Assembly (NCBI GenBank): GCA_037367355.1
Contig: CM074706.1
Coordinates: 682,001-746,000 of the forward strand
Length of the DNA stretch: 64,000 bases
Reading direction: 5' to 3'
DNA from: Neoscytalidium dimidiatum
Taxonomy: Eukaryota > Ascomycota > Dothideomycetes > Botryosphaeriales > Botryosphaeriaceae
The notes beneath the pieces were generated by a model. That model did not search any database. It worked only from the letters and a program-made list of their open reading frames with translations, and was not told the origin of the DNA. Positions 46,866 through 58,478 of the stretch are shown one piece after another (within the stretch, counting starts at the first letter, position 1; each line of letters opens with the position of its first letter). The position numbers and the translations under genes are program-made.

Positions 46866-48274
46866 TGTTTTCTCCCGTTTCTTGTTTTCTTGTTGTATGA
46901 GTTAAACTGTCTGATGGACGGGGCAGCAGCCTGCTTTAATAGACCCTCAAGATAGGAGAAGCAAGTTTTGTCTACGAGGAAGTGCGGTATCGTCGTGCCT
47001 TGAAACCGGACTTGCAGCTGGTGGCTTTGCAGTGAACAGCATTAGACAGGGAAACACTCGGAAAGGTGGTGGAGAGCTGGGGGGATGTATGGTAGCATCA
47101 TGGACGCCACCATCCACCGTTGGGCGATAAGTGGAAGAAGGTCGGCGGGCGGCCTCCACGCGGAATGTAAGATTCCTGGATGTTCACCAGCAGCCGCGAT
47201 TGATTGGCGGGTCAATGAAGCCGGTCTGCAGGGGTGACGGCGGTAGTAATGTCACGGAGCACACACCACCAACCTATTTTTGGCACAAGCGACAGTATAA
47301 AATATGATCTTCCCAACAGAGTTTTCCCCCTATGCTTGGATGTTTATGGAAGGGCATTGACTACATTATATACTCTCAATTAAAAAAGCAGCAGGCGCGA
47401 GGAAATGTGGCAAAAAGAGTAATGTAATGGGGTTGAGAGAGAAGAAAGTGTCGAGCTCGCTTGGATGAATATCGGGGAAACGAGTCTGGCCATCGTCTAT
47501 AGCGTTAAATTGCTTGGGCCGCGTTAGTGCAACTTCGAAGCATTGATCTGCAGGACTCTACCTTTCTCCTGTGGACTGAAGTTGTCAAGGTGCGGGGCCG
47601 CTGGCAGAAAGACTGCTGGAGTAGGAAGCCTATAAAGCAATAATGAAGACAGCAAGAAATCCATGATTCCCTAATTGCTGGAGTGTACGTAGGTATTGTA
47701 ATTGATCATGGAGTTGGTCGTTGCGTAGTTGGGTGTCCCGCGGTTAGCCGTACCGTCAGCGCGTTTGACGCAGGAAGACTACAGGTACGCTAAGCTTATA
47801 ATAGTATAGCTGTCCCAGTACTCTGTAACAAATCCGATAACCAGCAATATCTCTATCTTCACTAAGGCGGTTCCAGGGGAAAGAAATAGCCTACAGGCTC
47901 ACTGTAAATACCAAAAGTAGTCAGATAGAAGCGTTCACGTTCGCAGGGTTTCTATTATCATCCTGACACAGGAATGGGTCTGGCGATCATTACAAACACC
48001 TGAAATCTTTTGTATACAGTTTGGACGTAGGATGTCGACTGCTTTGATAGATGGTAAAACGAACCACTATAGGTCCCAACAGCGCAATCTTACACACGCC
48101 ATCAGCGCAATTCTCCAGACATGTGTGCTACAGAGCTTTCTTAACTATCCGAAGGCTATGATATACGAAGTTTTAGTTTTATCTCATGCAATAAAGCCAC
48201 GCATTTGCTACTGATTTTTAGATTGGGCTAAATAGCAAAGCTTTTGCCCACGCACGCTGGTTCTATCCTGGAAA
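46866..48274. other. intergenic stretch, no supported gene
   Basis: About 1.4 kb between two minus-strand genes: the promoter of the DUF7492 gene on the left and the 3' flank of the permease on the right. No gene is seen. Confidence 0.4.
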
Positions 48275-49993
48275 TCACCCAACAGTCCTTGCTTCCACGA
48301 CTTCCTCGTCCTGACTCATTGATTCTCTCTTCTTCGTCCGCGAGTCCCGCTTGTACAGGTACGCAACTGTCCCAATGATAAGGAACTGAAAGGCGAACAT
48401 GCACGTTGCGGATATATAACCCTTTTTGAACCTCGGTGCGTCTACCTGCGGAAATGTCAACAGGGGAACGAATGCATTGAATGCAAAGGCGATTGAGTTC
48501 ATTGCACCGATGACAACAGCGCGTTCCTCGGCATCAGAGCCACAGATTTCATTAGTCCAAGTCATGATCAGCGGACTGAACGGGGTGTAGGCCCGTTGAA
48601 AGATGAACGAAAACCATTTCAGGCCGTCCGGAATATGCCAGATGGCGAGAGGCAAGTTGGAAAGTAGACCAAAGACGATGGTGACGCAGATGATTCGTCC
48701 ACGATGGCCGATAGCATCGGATATAAATGACAGGACGATTGACATAACGAGTTGAATGGCGTTTGCAGCAGTGGGTATTATGTTCTTAACGTCCGAATCA
48801 GCGACTAATACAGAAATCTGAGCATCTCGCAACACTTACTATTGTGGAAACTGGTAGTCCCTTGGATTTGAGCCAAAGGGACATCGGATTCACGGCACCT
48901 GACGGTCCTTGCATGATGAACACGCTGTAAGAGAGCGTCAAGATGTAAACGTGCCATCTTCCTGCTCAAATCAGACACAATTCTATGCTTCTGTGCTTCT
49001 TCGTGTAATTTCCCTTACCCAAAATCCTTTTGAGAGCTGTGCGCCCGAGTCTCGAACGAGGGGCGCGCCCAACTTGCAGCATCCGTTTCTGCGCCAAGGC
49101 TCGGTCCTGAGAACCCATCAGCTACGTACACACGATTCGGATCTCGAAAGGCCTGACCTCTTCGGTGAGATAAAAAGCCCTGGTAATCTCTGGGAGGTCA
49201 GGAAGGAGGAAGAAACCGGCAATAGCGATCGGAGCGCTGATCAGACCATCCATGATCTATCATGCTCGTCAGTGCATCTATTAAACACGTTATCCCCCAC
49301 AGAACTAACAAAAAGCCACTGCCAACCCGCTAAACCACGGACTCCATTAAGGCCATTGTATACCGCTGCTTGGAGGTACCCAGAGAACATGCTCGCTACT
49401 GCTGAAGCCGTATAGAAAATGGCCGCTCGTTTACCCAACTCGGATGGCTTGTACCAAGCGCCAAGAATGGTATGGGCGGCAGGGTAGAAGATGGACTCAG
49501 CCAAACCAACGAAGAACCGGATGGCAATGACATGATTCGATGTTTTTGCCGCCGACAGGCAGAATGTCAGGACCGACCACACGAGTTCACACGATGGGAC
49601 CCAGATAGAAGGCCGGACTTTGGATACGATGATCTGCGACGGGAGCTGTCCAATAACATATCCGACAGTCCAGGCAGTATCAACAAGATTGATCTCATTA
49701 GCGTTCATGCTGAGCTGTTCCTTCATCCCGCTGACAAATGCATTGCTGATATTTGTTTGGTCCAGGTACTTGATGAACCATCCCAGGGAGAGCATGGTCA
49801 GGAGGAAGCAATCGAGCTTCTGGACAAAAGCACGTTCTTCCTTGGATCGACCCGGCTCATAGTCCCAAAGATATGACCACCATGGCGCCTTTTGTGAGCT
49901 CGATTCAGGTGGATGGGATGGACTGCCTGGGCTGTCTGGCAGTATTTGCTGGACTGTTACCTGATCTCCCTGGGACCCTTCCTTGGAACTCAT
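48275..49993 (-). CDS. MFS permease, Dal5 / allantoate-pantothenate (anion:cation symporter) type
   Basis: Plasma-membrane proton symporter for a small organic anion. Exons 49993-49310, 49256-49158, 49106-49019, 48961-48840 and 48784-48275 encode 500 residues with continuous phase. The chain shows the features of the Dal5/Fen2/Liz1 branch. A cytosolic N-terminus leads to KLDCFLLTMLSLGWFIKYLDQTNISNAFVSGM (first helix and loop), and a GYVIGQLPSQ helix is also present. Splicing gives GWQWLFIMDGLIS, then LPDLPEITRAFYLTEEDRALAQKRM. The second half has MTWTNEICGSDAEERAVVIGAMN and FPQVDAPRFKKGY, both diagnostic of this branch. Twelve membrane segments are expected. Substrates in the family include allantoate, ureidosuccinate, pantothenate, nicotinate and tartrate; the sequence does not tell which. 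The neighbouring 2-hydroxyacid dehydrogenase suggests an organic acid (inference). Confidence 0.9.
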
Positions 49994-50949
49994 TATGGAC
50001 AACTGAATGCGGCGTGGAACGGTACAGCGAGGTCCTTCTGACTCGAAAGAAAAGATATAGAGAGATTACTATGCAACAACCACAGCAGTAACTAAGATAT
50101 CAATAAATACAACGCGCCGAGAGCCTAAAAAGCCTGCCAAGAGCTGGTAGTTGCACATGACAATAACAGTATCCATATTTCCCAATATTGATTCTACACT
50201 TGTATTGAATTTTTCCATATCGTCCGACCTTTGCCTTGTTGTCATTGCGGAGTTACTTGCTGCAATACTGGGGCTTTCGGCGAGGTAGAAGGCCTGCCGA
50301 TTCCACCAGCGCAGGGGGTGATGACGCCATTGCCGCGCACCTTGAATATTTCTGATAATGAGCATTGGTTAAATGCTTTTTTAAAGTTCTAAACACTGGA
50401 TTTATTTGTGATAGGCACAAACCTGCCAAATTTATAGTAGCTCAAAGTGTCTGTGAACAGTGATGAAGCTCTGTCGTGAGAGCTTAGACCAGCACTTTGT
50501 GCGTCGCCGCTCTACTTCCCATATTATCAACCCCACTACCACAAGCCAGGAACTTAATTTCCGCCCGAATAATCCCTCGGCAGATGCACCATTACCCGGA
50601 CCAATCTTCGGCTTGAATTTCATGCTATCGGTAGTCAACTCTTGACTGGACGGCACTTGGTTTTATCATGTGGAGAAAAAATATCTCGGAAACCTTCACC
50701 TGCATACACCACGGAATTGTAAGCAAGCAAACATGATGCATTTCCCATTCTCCTGAACTGCCGATTACAAATTGCCGGAACTCATTGCTGAAGGCCGATG
50801 TCAGCAAATGACTGGCATATCGGGTGAGGAAAAACAGTATGTCGAGGCTGCTCTTGAGGAACAAAAACCTGTTAGCGCTTGAAATATTCCCTAGTTCTTT
50901 CTACACATGGAAGTCTTAAGCCTTGTAACTCGACAGCACCAGCAGCTGG
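49994..50949. other. intergenic region upstream of the permease
   Basis: About 950 bases holding the permease promoter and the 3' flank of the dehydrogenase gene. Short frames on both strands show no recognisable features. Confidence 0.4.
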
Positions 50950-52217
50950 CTACAGATGCGCAACTCCGAAACCTCCTTCCCTTGCCACTCCAAGCATCGA
51001 TCTATCGATATCCTTGATGCAGGTAACACCTGATAACGCCATCGTCCGGCTCAGTTCCCGCTCAAGGATATTTAGTACCCTCTCAACACCATGCTGCCCA
51101 CCAAGAGCTAGCCCCCAAAGCACTGGACGGCCAACAAGTACCAGATTAGCGCCCAAAGCTAAGGCCTTGAAAACATCGCTGCCCCGCGTGATCCCTCCAT
51201 CAATAATGATAGGGATCCTACCCGCAACAGCATCGACAATGCCTGGAAGAGCTTCAATGGTCGAAGGCACGCTATCCAGTTGCCTGCCCCCGTGATTTGA
51301 TACCACGATCGCATCCGCGCCGTGTTGGACCGCCAGCAATGCATCCTCGGGGCTCAGGACCCCTTTAATGATCACTTTGAGGGAAGAAACAGAGCGCAGG
51401 AAAAGGATCGTCGAACTCCACGTCAGTGCTGCGCTGAGCAAGGATCCTCCAGCGGACGATCTAATCTCTCTTGCTTCCTGGGCCGTACGGGCGTCCTGCA
51501 GCAGGCGGCTAAACGTAGCAGCGCTTGCTGACGGTCCAGACTTCTCAAGGCGGAAGGCTCTGCGCTCTGTGAGCCGGTTCCCAAGGATCGGAGTGTCAAC
51601 GGTTAGAACGAGAGCCTCGTATCCAGCGGCTTGAATTAAATTTCAGTCGCCGGCAATTACTTCTCTTTTGGACGGAGGGAGGTTCACCTTCAGCACGCTT
51701 GATCCAGTCCAAGCTCTTGCTCGGATCCGTTTGCAGGTATACCTGGGCCCAAAGAGGTGGTTGGGCTTCAACGCCGGCTCTTGCCTGAATGACCTCTTCA
51801 AGACTTTTCGAGGATCCCGCCGAGAGAGTCATGTTCAGGTTCAATTTTGCAGCCGCACGGGATGCATCGATCTCACCGTTGCCTCCGGCAAACTTTTGCC
51901 TTGCGGTGGGTGCTAGGCCCACCGGTATTGAATATCTATGGCCGAAAATTGTCGTGCTGGTGTCGACCACAGTCACGTCCCTAAGCACTCTGGGTAATAC
52001 GAGGAGGCTGTCGCTCCCTTAGCAATCATGAAACACCCGAATATGCGTCAGCTTACCGATCAAATGCTTCGCTGTTCCGTCTCAATGCCCTCTGCTCATC
52101 TGCGCCTGGTGCATAATAGTTCCATGCAGAACTTTCGATTCTCTTCTTTGCGATCTCTCGTACTTCTGCCACTGTGAGCGGGTCTTCCTGTTCCAATGGC
52201 TGGTTATTCTTTGCCAT
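50950..52217 (-). CDS. FMN-dependent 2-hydroxyacid dehydrogenase/oxidase without a cytochrome b5 domain
   Basis: Oxidises an L-2-hydroxy acid (lactate, glycolate or mandelate class) to the keto acid. Exons 52217-52057, 52013-51688 and 51629-50950 encode 388 residues. The N-terminus has YYAPGADEQ and is joined to PRVLRDVTVVDTST. The barrel carries the family's flavin and substrate residues: the SIPVGLAPTA strand, TLSAGSSKSLEE, LVLTVDTPILGNR, Lys in VIIKGVLSPEDA, the catalytic His and Arg in SNHGGRQLD (H275), and the phosphate-binding IIIDGGITRGSDV and GANLVLVGRP. Length and start rule out the b5 domain of yeast Cyb2, so electrons may go to oxygen or another acceptor. No peroxisomal PTS1 is seen (it ends in AHL). 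It is encoded upstream of the MFS permease on the same strand. The acceptor of intron 1 is GGGAG, chosen to keep phase. Confidence 0.88.
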
Positions 52218-52486
52218 TATCGTAATGCTCAGGCGTAAGTTTCGATGCCACAGCTTGCCGTGCTCAGTCGCAACGAGATAAAAAGACGGAAATAACGCTT
52301 CTACCGCCGCAATATAAATTTGAACTCGTTGATTACTCAGCACCTGAACGTCTGCAGCTTCTACACAACTTCAGAAAGTGTGAGGGCCAATGATTATACG
52401 TCGAGGCATATTGCGTGCTTCGTGGTGTTATCGTCGTGACAAGAGGCATTGCAAAAGTGGGAGAGATTTGTACGTCAACTGCCTTA

Positions 52487-53837
52487 TCACTGCAGGGAAA
52501 GGATCGGTATGCCGACCTGCATGCTCCCCATTCGGTCGCTAGCGGCCATCAACGCTTCTTCGGGAGTTATGAAACCCGCCGAGAAGGCTTTTGCGCGCTG
52601 GAAACCGTCCGCTCCCTTAGCAAGTACAATAATAATCCGGCCAATGTAAAGCGATCATGGTCGGCCCAAATTCAGGTACCTTTCGAACTCTGCATCCGCC
52701 TTCCGTCTCAAGTATTCATCTAGCAACTGCTCTTCGTGTTCAATAATCCTCATGCGTTCATTTTCCGAGTCGTTAATGTCCAGCTCCGCCTCATCTTCAC
52801 CAAATTCTATTTTCTCGTCTTCATCGTCCTCTTCATCACCACCAGATGCTGGATCCTCATCGTCATCATCGTCCTCATCGTCATCGCCTCAATTCTCGAA
52901 CGCCAGCGACGCTCTCACATCTTCAAGCTGCTTCAACCTTTCCGCCTCACCGGAGCAGCCTTGCGAATGGATACGAGTTGAGGGAGGATCACTTCCATTC
53001 TTCTTGTACCAGTTACGGATGCGCTCGTGGCGGGCTATGCGGTAACATCTATCCGAGGTGGACGACTTCATCTTGGTGGCGAAGCCAAAGACATCAGTCG
53101 TGTCGCAACCACGATCCTGGAATATAACTCTAACCTGTTCGACTAGAAGTTTCTGGCATCTCCTATTCGAAATACGTTGCAGACAACTGACTCTGTCCTC
53201 TTCAGCGAAGAGTGTGCTGAGCATGGCCGGCCACCGGAAAAATACTTCGCGTGCACTGTTGTTGATTTAAATTCCGGATAAGTCCGTATCGTTGGCCCAG
53301 AACGACCGAAGGCTGCGTCTGAAAACGATTACATGCGGAGGCACGTCATGCCGGTTGTGTACACCACCATCGCCGTGATAGAAATTCGTCCGCTCCTTCC
53401 ACCGACGGGTCAATATCCTTTCGAGGACTTCGCCCTCTCCATCTCCCTCCAGACCGGGTGGGTCAGAGGCCTCCGCCTTCTTTTTGAAGGCGGCACGATC
53501 AACTTTGCCGTCCGCTCCGACGGCCAACCGATCGTAAACGAGTATAAACCCGGACGCGACTCCTCTAGTTCTCGAGATCCGCCAGGCCAAAATCGTAGCG
53601 GAGCTCCATCCTGTTGAGGTACGCTTCGAGAAAGGCATTCTCCGTAGCAGACCTGAAGCGATGCGATACCCGGTGCAATGCGAATCAAGTCTTCGAGGCA
53701 TGCCGGCCATCGGCGGCAGCGAAGGCGATGATGCGATCCCGTAACTCCTGCGGCAGGACAGGTCTCTTTACCTGACTCTGTTTCTGCTCGTGGACTGTCA
53801 AATGGTCATCCTTGTAGTTTTGTATCTTTGCAGACAT
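52487..53837 (-). pseudogene. decayed F-box-like gene with several in-frame stops
   Basis: A start at 53,837 opens a frame with an F-box-like motif (LPQELRDRIIAFAAADG). It continues after a TGA at 53,685 with LHRVSHRFRSATENAFLEAYL, as F-box proteins do, and after a TAG at 53,565. A frame change follows between about 53,560 and 53,500. The new frame runs through a TAA at 53,267 (FRRSLRSFWAND before it, FFRWPAMLSTLFAEEDRV after it), a TGA at 52,889 (an Asp/Glu-rich stretch after it) and a TGA at 52,655. It stays open to 52,487. All these stops can arise by C-to-T change from CGA, CAG or CAA. The last segment may not belong to the same gene. Small introns could explain part of the breaks but not all of them. 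Confidence 0.6.
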
Positions 53838-55668
53838 GTTGAAAACGAGGACTTGTATCGCGCAGCGTGAAAGAGAACAGATTAAAGACAATGAGATAGC
53901 AGTGCGGCGTTGACGGTGAGTAGAACAAGCATTGCACCGGTGGTATAAGACGTTTCCAATGTAATCCTTGCTTTGTGACGCGTCGATACGCGTTAAATTG
54001 CGGAGGCAAGAAGATTCAAGGGTTGCAGAGCCAAGAGTCGGCTGAAAAGGCTGTTGCGTATCATGTTTTGGAAAACATTCGATGGCCGACCAGCAGCGAC
54101 GCCTCTTAAATACTCAGTTGTGAAGCAGATCTATCCTTCCGCGTCATCTTAAATTATCTAGTAAATTCAAAATTATTAGAAAGGTTATCTTAAAATAAAA
54201 AAAGAATAATAAAAATATAGAAATTATATAATTGTCAAACGCCGGGCTATAGATAGACAGGTAGCCCATGGACTATCGTGGGGAGGAGGCCACTGGCGTA
54301 TCGCCGGCGGGACCCTGGCGGCCGGGCGGAGGGTAAAACCCCGACCGAGGCCGGCCAACAGAAACCTCCTCTCTATCGAATCGTCTGTTTACGAATCCAA
54401 GCCTTTCGTCCCTCTGTCGACTCCCTGTCTACCACACGGTCCTCACATTTATATAGATATTAAATAAATAAATGAATTATAAGCTCTTTATTCTACTTAA
54501 TAAGCTAGTTATTCTACGTAATAATGATATTAAGTAGGCTAATTACGTCGTCTAGGGCCGAATCGCTAGATATTTCGGGCACGGTGGTCGAGCGAGCCCT
54601 TCGCTGCCCCGTTATCTTGCTTGCGCGGTCGGGGATTAAGATGACTGCACGGGTAATGGAAAGTAATCCAGGTGCGAATCCTTAGTGGCCATGAAGATGT
54701 AACGGTTGCAAGCGGCGGTTCGGTACGGAGTACGTCAATGCGCTGATCACGTGGTTGAGTTTTCGAAATTTCGCCAACTTGTCTATCGCGACCGGACTAC
54801 GGAGGAAACGAAGTCAGGGTGGAGAGCGCGGCGGCGAGAATAAAAGGTGGGGGGATGGCTTGTCTTTCGAAGAAAGCACTGTGGTACAACACTAGAGAAG
54901 AGGACGAAGATGTCCTCAAGGATATTTCAACTTACTCTAGCGTCATCCCCTATACGTCGCGCAGAAGAACTAGGCCGTTTCATCTAATCCTTCGCATCTA
55001 TCAAGTGAGAAACAGTTAAAGCACAATTCCCTATGTCAAGTAACCGTCGTTTAACCGCTGACGTAGATGGTGGTTCGCACTGTTAAGACCCTTGCCGCCG
55101 ACGGCGACGCCGTCTCTTGCGGCTCGACTGTCAGAACGTTCTACTGTATTTGATTCATCTTATGGGGACCATTGCATATTCGATACTATGATCCAGTGTC
55201 AAAACTTTTTTGTTCCTAATTTTTCAGCCATAGCCATACGGGCCACCCACCGGCGGTATAGAGCAAGATGCCTTTACATAATAGCGGCGCTGAATTCTTC
55301 TGCGCTCATTTTTTTTTTTGATGAGGCCCTTAGAAACTTAACTTGGCCAGGTTGATCAGCTAACTATTGGGCTCATGTTCCGCCATTTACTATCTCAACG
55401 ATGTGTTCCCATATACCCACGTGACAATGACAAATGAAGCTTAGCGCATTTCACCGCACATGGCGCTAGCTGTTTGTCCCTCGCTCAGTCGCGGCTCACT
55501 CGTCAAATGTCATCCTTTATTTGTTTGGTGCTGCGAAGTAGCTGTATATAACGGATAGCTGTATCTTTGGACGTCATTCTCAAGAGATTTTCCTCACTCT
55601 CGACACCTCGCTGTGCACGATTTTGCGGCACGTTCTTTCTTGTGTCGTGCTCCGCCACCCCGCATGAC
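53838..55668. other. AT-rich and mixed intergenic DNA, likely decayed repeats
   Basis: About 1.8 kb without a supported gene. Very AT-rich patches at about 54,148-54,235 and 54,447-54,545 flank a GC-rich block (54,240-54,440) with CCCGACCGAGGCCGGCC. Such alternation is common where repeat-induced mutation has altered an element next to unaffected DNA. A poly-T run occurs at 55,309-55,318. No element ends could be defined. Confidence 0.45.
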
Positions 55669-56712
55669 ATGAGCGGCCCAGAAGGAAGCGAGCTCAGTGT
55701 GGGCCAGTTTGAGAGACTCACGTACCCACGGCTCAATCTCAAAGACAACACCCTCGACGATAACAATCTAGCCTCAGCATGTCTATTTAACAATAACCAC
55801 GGCTCCATCATTCCTCAACATGACCTCGGGACACTGGATGGATTAGCCCTCGAACTTCTCCAGTCTGTGTTGGTCCAGCTAGACATCTTTTCTCTTACGA
55901 ATTTTCGAAGAGTGAATCGGAGAGCCTTGCAGATCGTAGACGGTTTACCCCAGTACAAAGATATCGCCACTTATGCGCCTAATATACTCCGCGGCATTCT
56001 CAGTATTGAAACTGGCCGATGGATTACCTGCGAGACTCTCTTCAACACATTCTGCACGGCTGAATGCCAATTCTGTGGGGATTTCGGCGGCTATCTCTAC
56101 CTACTTACCTGCAAACGGGTCTGTTTTCTCTGTCTCTCCGAGAATAGGGCATGTCTTCCGGTTTCGTATGGCTTTGCCGTACGAAAACTTGGCATCACCC
56201 GTCAGATTCTCGACACGCTCCCACATATGAAAAGTATACCTGGGATATACTCGCCCAATGAAAGGCGGATTCATAGACGGCTATGCTTGGTCGATTTCGA
56301 ATCAGCCCAACAAGCAGGCACCAAATTCCATGGGTCAACTATCGCAATGGAAAGATATGTATCAGACCAAGCAGCATTAAGGCAACAAAATTTTGAAAAA
56401 AGACTATCTCAGACAATTTCTGGGGATCATCACCGCACGCCACGTCGTCCCCATAACGTAGACCCTTTTGATGGGCAGTCCGGAAATGCACTACGTTTCA
56501 TGGCGGTCGTACAAACGCCGGCATTCAGTCGCAGCACCCGGGAATTAGTATTAGGGTCTTATTGCACCGGATGTCAGCATTCATACGACCGAAGACCCCG
56601 GCATTTTAGGCGCAGATTCACAGAGACATCGTTTCTTGTGCACCTGCGCGAGTGTGGGCCGATTCGAGATGGGAAACACTGGAATAACGAGGTATTAAAA
56701 ACTTGTCACTAG
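55669..56712 (+). CDS. F-box domain protein with Cys-rich patch
   Basis: A 347-residue intronless frame. The ATG at 55,669 (MSGPEGSE) was chosen as the first ATG. The F-box lies at about residues 60-105 (LDGLALELLQSVLVQLDIFSLTNFRRVNRRA) and would dock to Skp1 in an SCF ubiquitin ligase. After it comes a segment typical of a large fungal F-box group: CTAECQFCGDFGGYLYLLTCKRVCFLC, whose cysteines probably bind zinc. A second Cys/His set (CTGCQHSYDRRPRHFRRRFTE) lies near the C-terminus. The substrate is unknown; in this fungal family copy number is high and few members have assigned roles. It lies next to the decayed F-box-like gene on the opposite strand. Confidence 0.82.
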   Translation: MSGPEGSELSVGQFERLTYPRLNLKDNTLDDNNLASACLFNNNHGSIIPQHDLGTLDGLALELLQSVLVQLDIFSLTNFRRVNRRALQIVDGLPQYKDIATYAPNILRGILSIETGRWITCETLFNTFCTAECQFCGDFGGYLYLLTCKRVCFLCLSENRACLPVSYGFAVRKLGITRQILDTLPHMKSIPGIYSPNERRIHRRLCLVDFESAQQAGTKFHGSTIAMERYVSDQAALRQQNFEKRLSQTISGDHHRTPRRPHNVDPFDGQSGNALRFMAVVQTPAFSRSTRELVLGSYCTGCQHSYDRRPRHFRRRFTETSFLVHLRECGPIRDGKHWNNEVLKTCH

Positions 56713-57018
56713 AAGCAAGTCATTTTCCCTCAGAAAGGCTGACAATCTAAAGGCATTCGAAGACTAAGTTACATGCTTCTTGTCTGCAACAAATCATCGG
56801 TGCATTTCGTCTTTCCCCGGCTTAACCATGTGCTTGGAATACATATGAACGGAGTCGGGAAGGCGCAGGGCTGCATTTCACGTTTGTCCCAATGTTATGG
56901 CAGGTACGCTTAGCGCGGCGCTAGCGCCGCTGGGTAGCTGGGTAGTTTAGTTCCTTCGCTTTCTTCAGACACAACAACAACGAATACAAGTGCAAACGAG
57001 GTTTTGCTCCAACAAGTC
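56713..57018. other. short intergenic region
   Basis: About 300 bases between two plus-strand genes. A short palindrome-like run, AGCGCGGCGCTAGCGCCGCT, lies at 56,912-56,931 and is the only notable motif. Confidence 0.5.
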
Positions 57019-57810
57019 ATGCCAGACGTACAACTACTCCAGGCCAGTGTGGATCCCAGCGATTCGAGCGAATTGAGAATTCTCGTCGAGGGCAGATTTT
57101 TCAAATACCTCATCATTGGCCCAGGAACTTATGATGCCGACGACATGTGTCTTGGGCCCTCACTGGTAGCCCTGCTGCCCCCACTTCCTTCCGGAGACTG
57201 TAACGAGGGTTACATCTCGCGCAGCGGGAAAGACGACCAGGTCCGTTTCACCTGCGTTATTAAAGCGCAGCTACCAGCCATCACCCACACCTGGCACCCG
57301 CGGTTCATCGATCATTTGGAAATCCAATGGGGACGCAAGCTGCGCTCTAATGTCTACGAGGCCACCTTTCGCAGAGTCAGCATGCCAATTGTTGTCAAGT
57401 TTGCGCGTTTCCGGTTCGAAATTCCGCAGCTCAACTCCGAGACGCGGGCATATAATTGGATTGAGGGCCATGACATCGGCCCTGCATTTCTTGGGCACAT
57501 AGTTGAGGAAGGCCGAGTCATAGGGTTCGCGATTGAACATATATCGGATGCTCAACATGCGAAGCCGGAGCATATTGACCTCTGTCGGCAAGCACTGGCC
57601 CGGCTGCATCACCTGGGCATCAGGCACGGCGACGTGAACGTACATAACTTCCTCGTACGGAAAGGGAAGGTCACGCTTCTTGATTTTGATGTTGCAGAGC
57701 CATGTAGCGATAAAAAGCTTTTGGAAGAGGAGATCAGGTCTCTTGAGAAGGAAATTCATGATAATTCAGCAAGAGGAGGCGTGGTGGTAGAAAGTAGCAG
57801 GGCAGTGTAA
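57019..57810 (+). CDS. protein kinase-like fold protein
   Basis: A 263-residue intronless frame; the ATG at 57,019 is the first in frame. The N-terminal 80 residues have no clear features. The rest is a short kinase-like domain: VVKFARFRFEI (with a possible ATP-binding Lys), a hinge-like region with IGFAIEHISD, the catalytic loop RHGDVNVHNFLV (Asp and Asn in place) and LLDFDVAEP in the position of DFG. The HGD and DFD motifs group it with fungal aminoglycoside-phosphotransferase-like or RIO-like small kinases rather than with classical Ser/Thr kinases. The C-terminal tail is charged (KKLLEEEIRSLEKEI). It may phosphorylate a small molecule or be a pseudoenzyme. No regulatory features can be seen. 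Confidence 0.72.
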   Translation: MPDVQLLQASVDPSDSSELRILVEGRFFKYLIIGPGTYDADDMCLGPSLVALLPPLPSGDCNEGYISRSGKDDQVRFTCVIKAQLPAITHTWHPRFIDHLEIQWGRKLRSNVYEATFRRVSMPIVVKFARFRFEIPQLNSETRAYNWIEGHDIGPAFLGHIVEEGRVIGFAIEHISDAQHAKPEHIDLCRQALARLHHLGIRHGDVNVHNFLVRKGKVTLLDFDVAEPCSDKKLLEEEIRSLEKEIHDNSARGGVVVESSRAV

Positions 57811-58478
57811 ATGTGAGGACTCTGAACCCAGGCCTTCCTGCTACTTGCATGCGAGGAGCCGTCGGCCCTCATGCGCAGTTCTAGCGCGGCCTATACGGGT
57901 TACGTAATCTTACTTACCGCTCGCCACTTACTATCCCGCCTATCGGGCCCCCCGAATCCCCTAAGGATTCGTCTGTTAACTAATTGAGAACCTCTTATGC
58001 TATTATTTAACTCCCTATTTGTGTCCAGTCCTTACAATATAACTTGCTTTCTTGAATACTACGATACCCTTACCACCCCCGGCTCACCCGGAGGCCTTGT
58101 TCCTGTATGGTCGTGACACTTGTAAGCTATTAACTCCGGACGTGATATTAGGCATTCGGAGAAATTAGGCGTCAATGGAGAAACACATGATTCTCCAAGA
58201 GGCCTGTCGAGCAGAAATGCTTGATGAGTTTGTGAAAGTTGAGAGCGGAGAGGAAAAGGCAGGCAAGAGATGCGCAGCTGCAAGCATATAAGCTTATATT
58301 CGAACAGGAAAACAGGCACTAGAATTCCAGGTCCCAGGGCCAGGCAAGAGTCGAGGGCGGCATCAACTTAAGAATCCTTGACAGCGAGTACGTCCGGCTC
58401 CTTCAAATCTACCCATCAACGGCTTCTAAGTCAGCTGAGTTTTCTCTGTTTTTGGCAAGTCCCTGATCAAGTCCTCCA
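57811..58478. other. intergenic region
   Basis: About 670 bases between convergent genes. The block at 57,880-58,030 has mixed composition with TGTTAAC and long TTA-rich runs, as in some decayed LTRs, but I could not define ends. No gene is seen. Confidence 0.35.
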
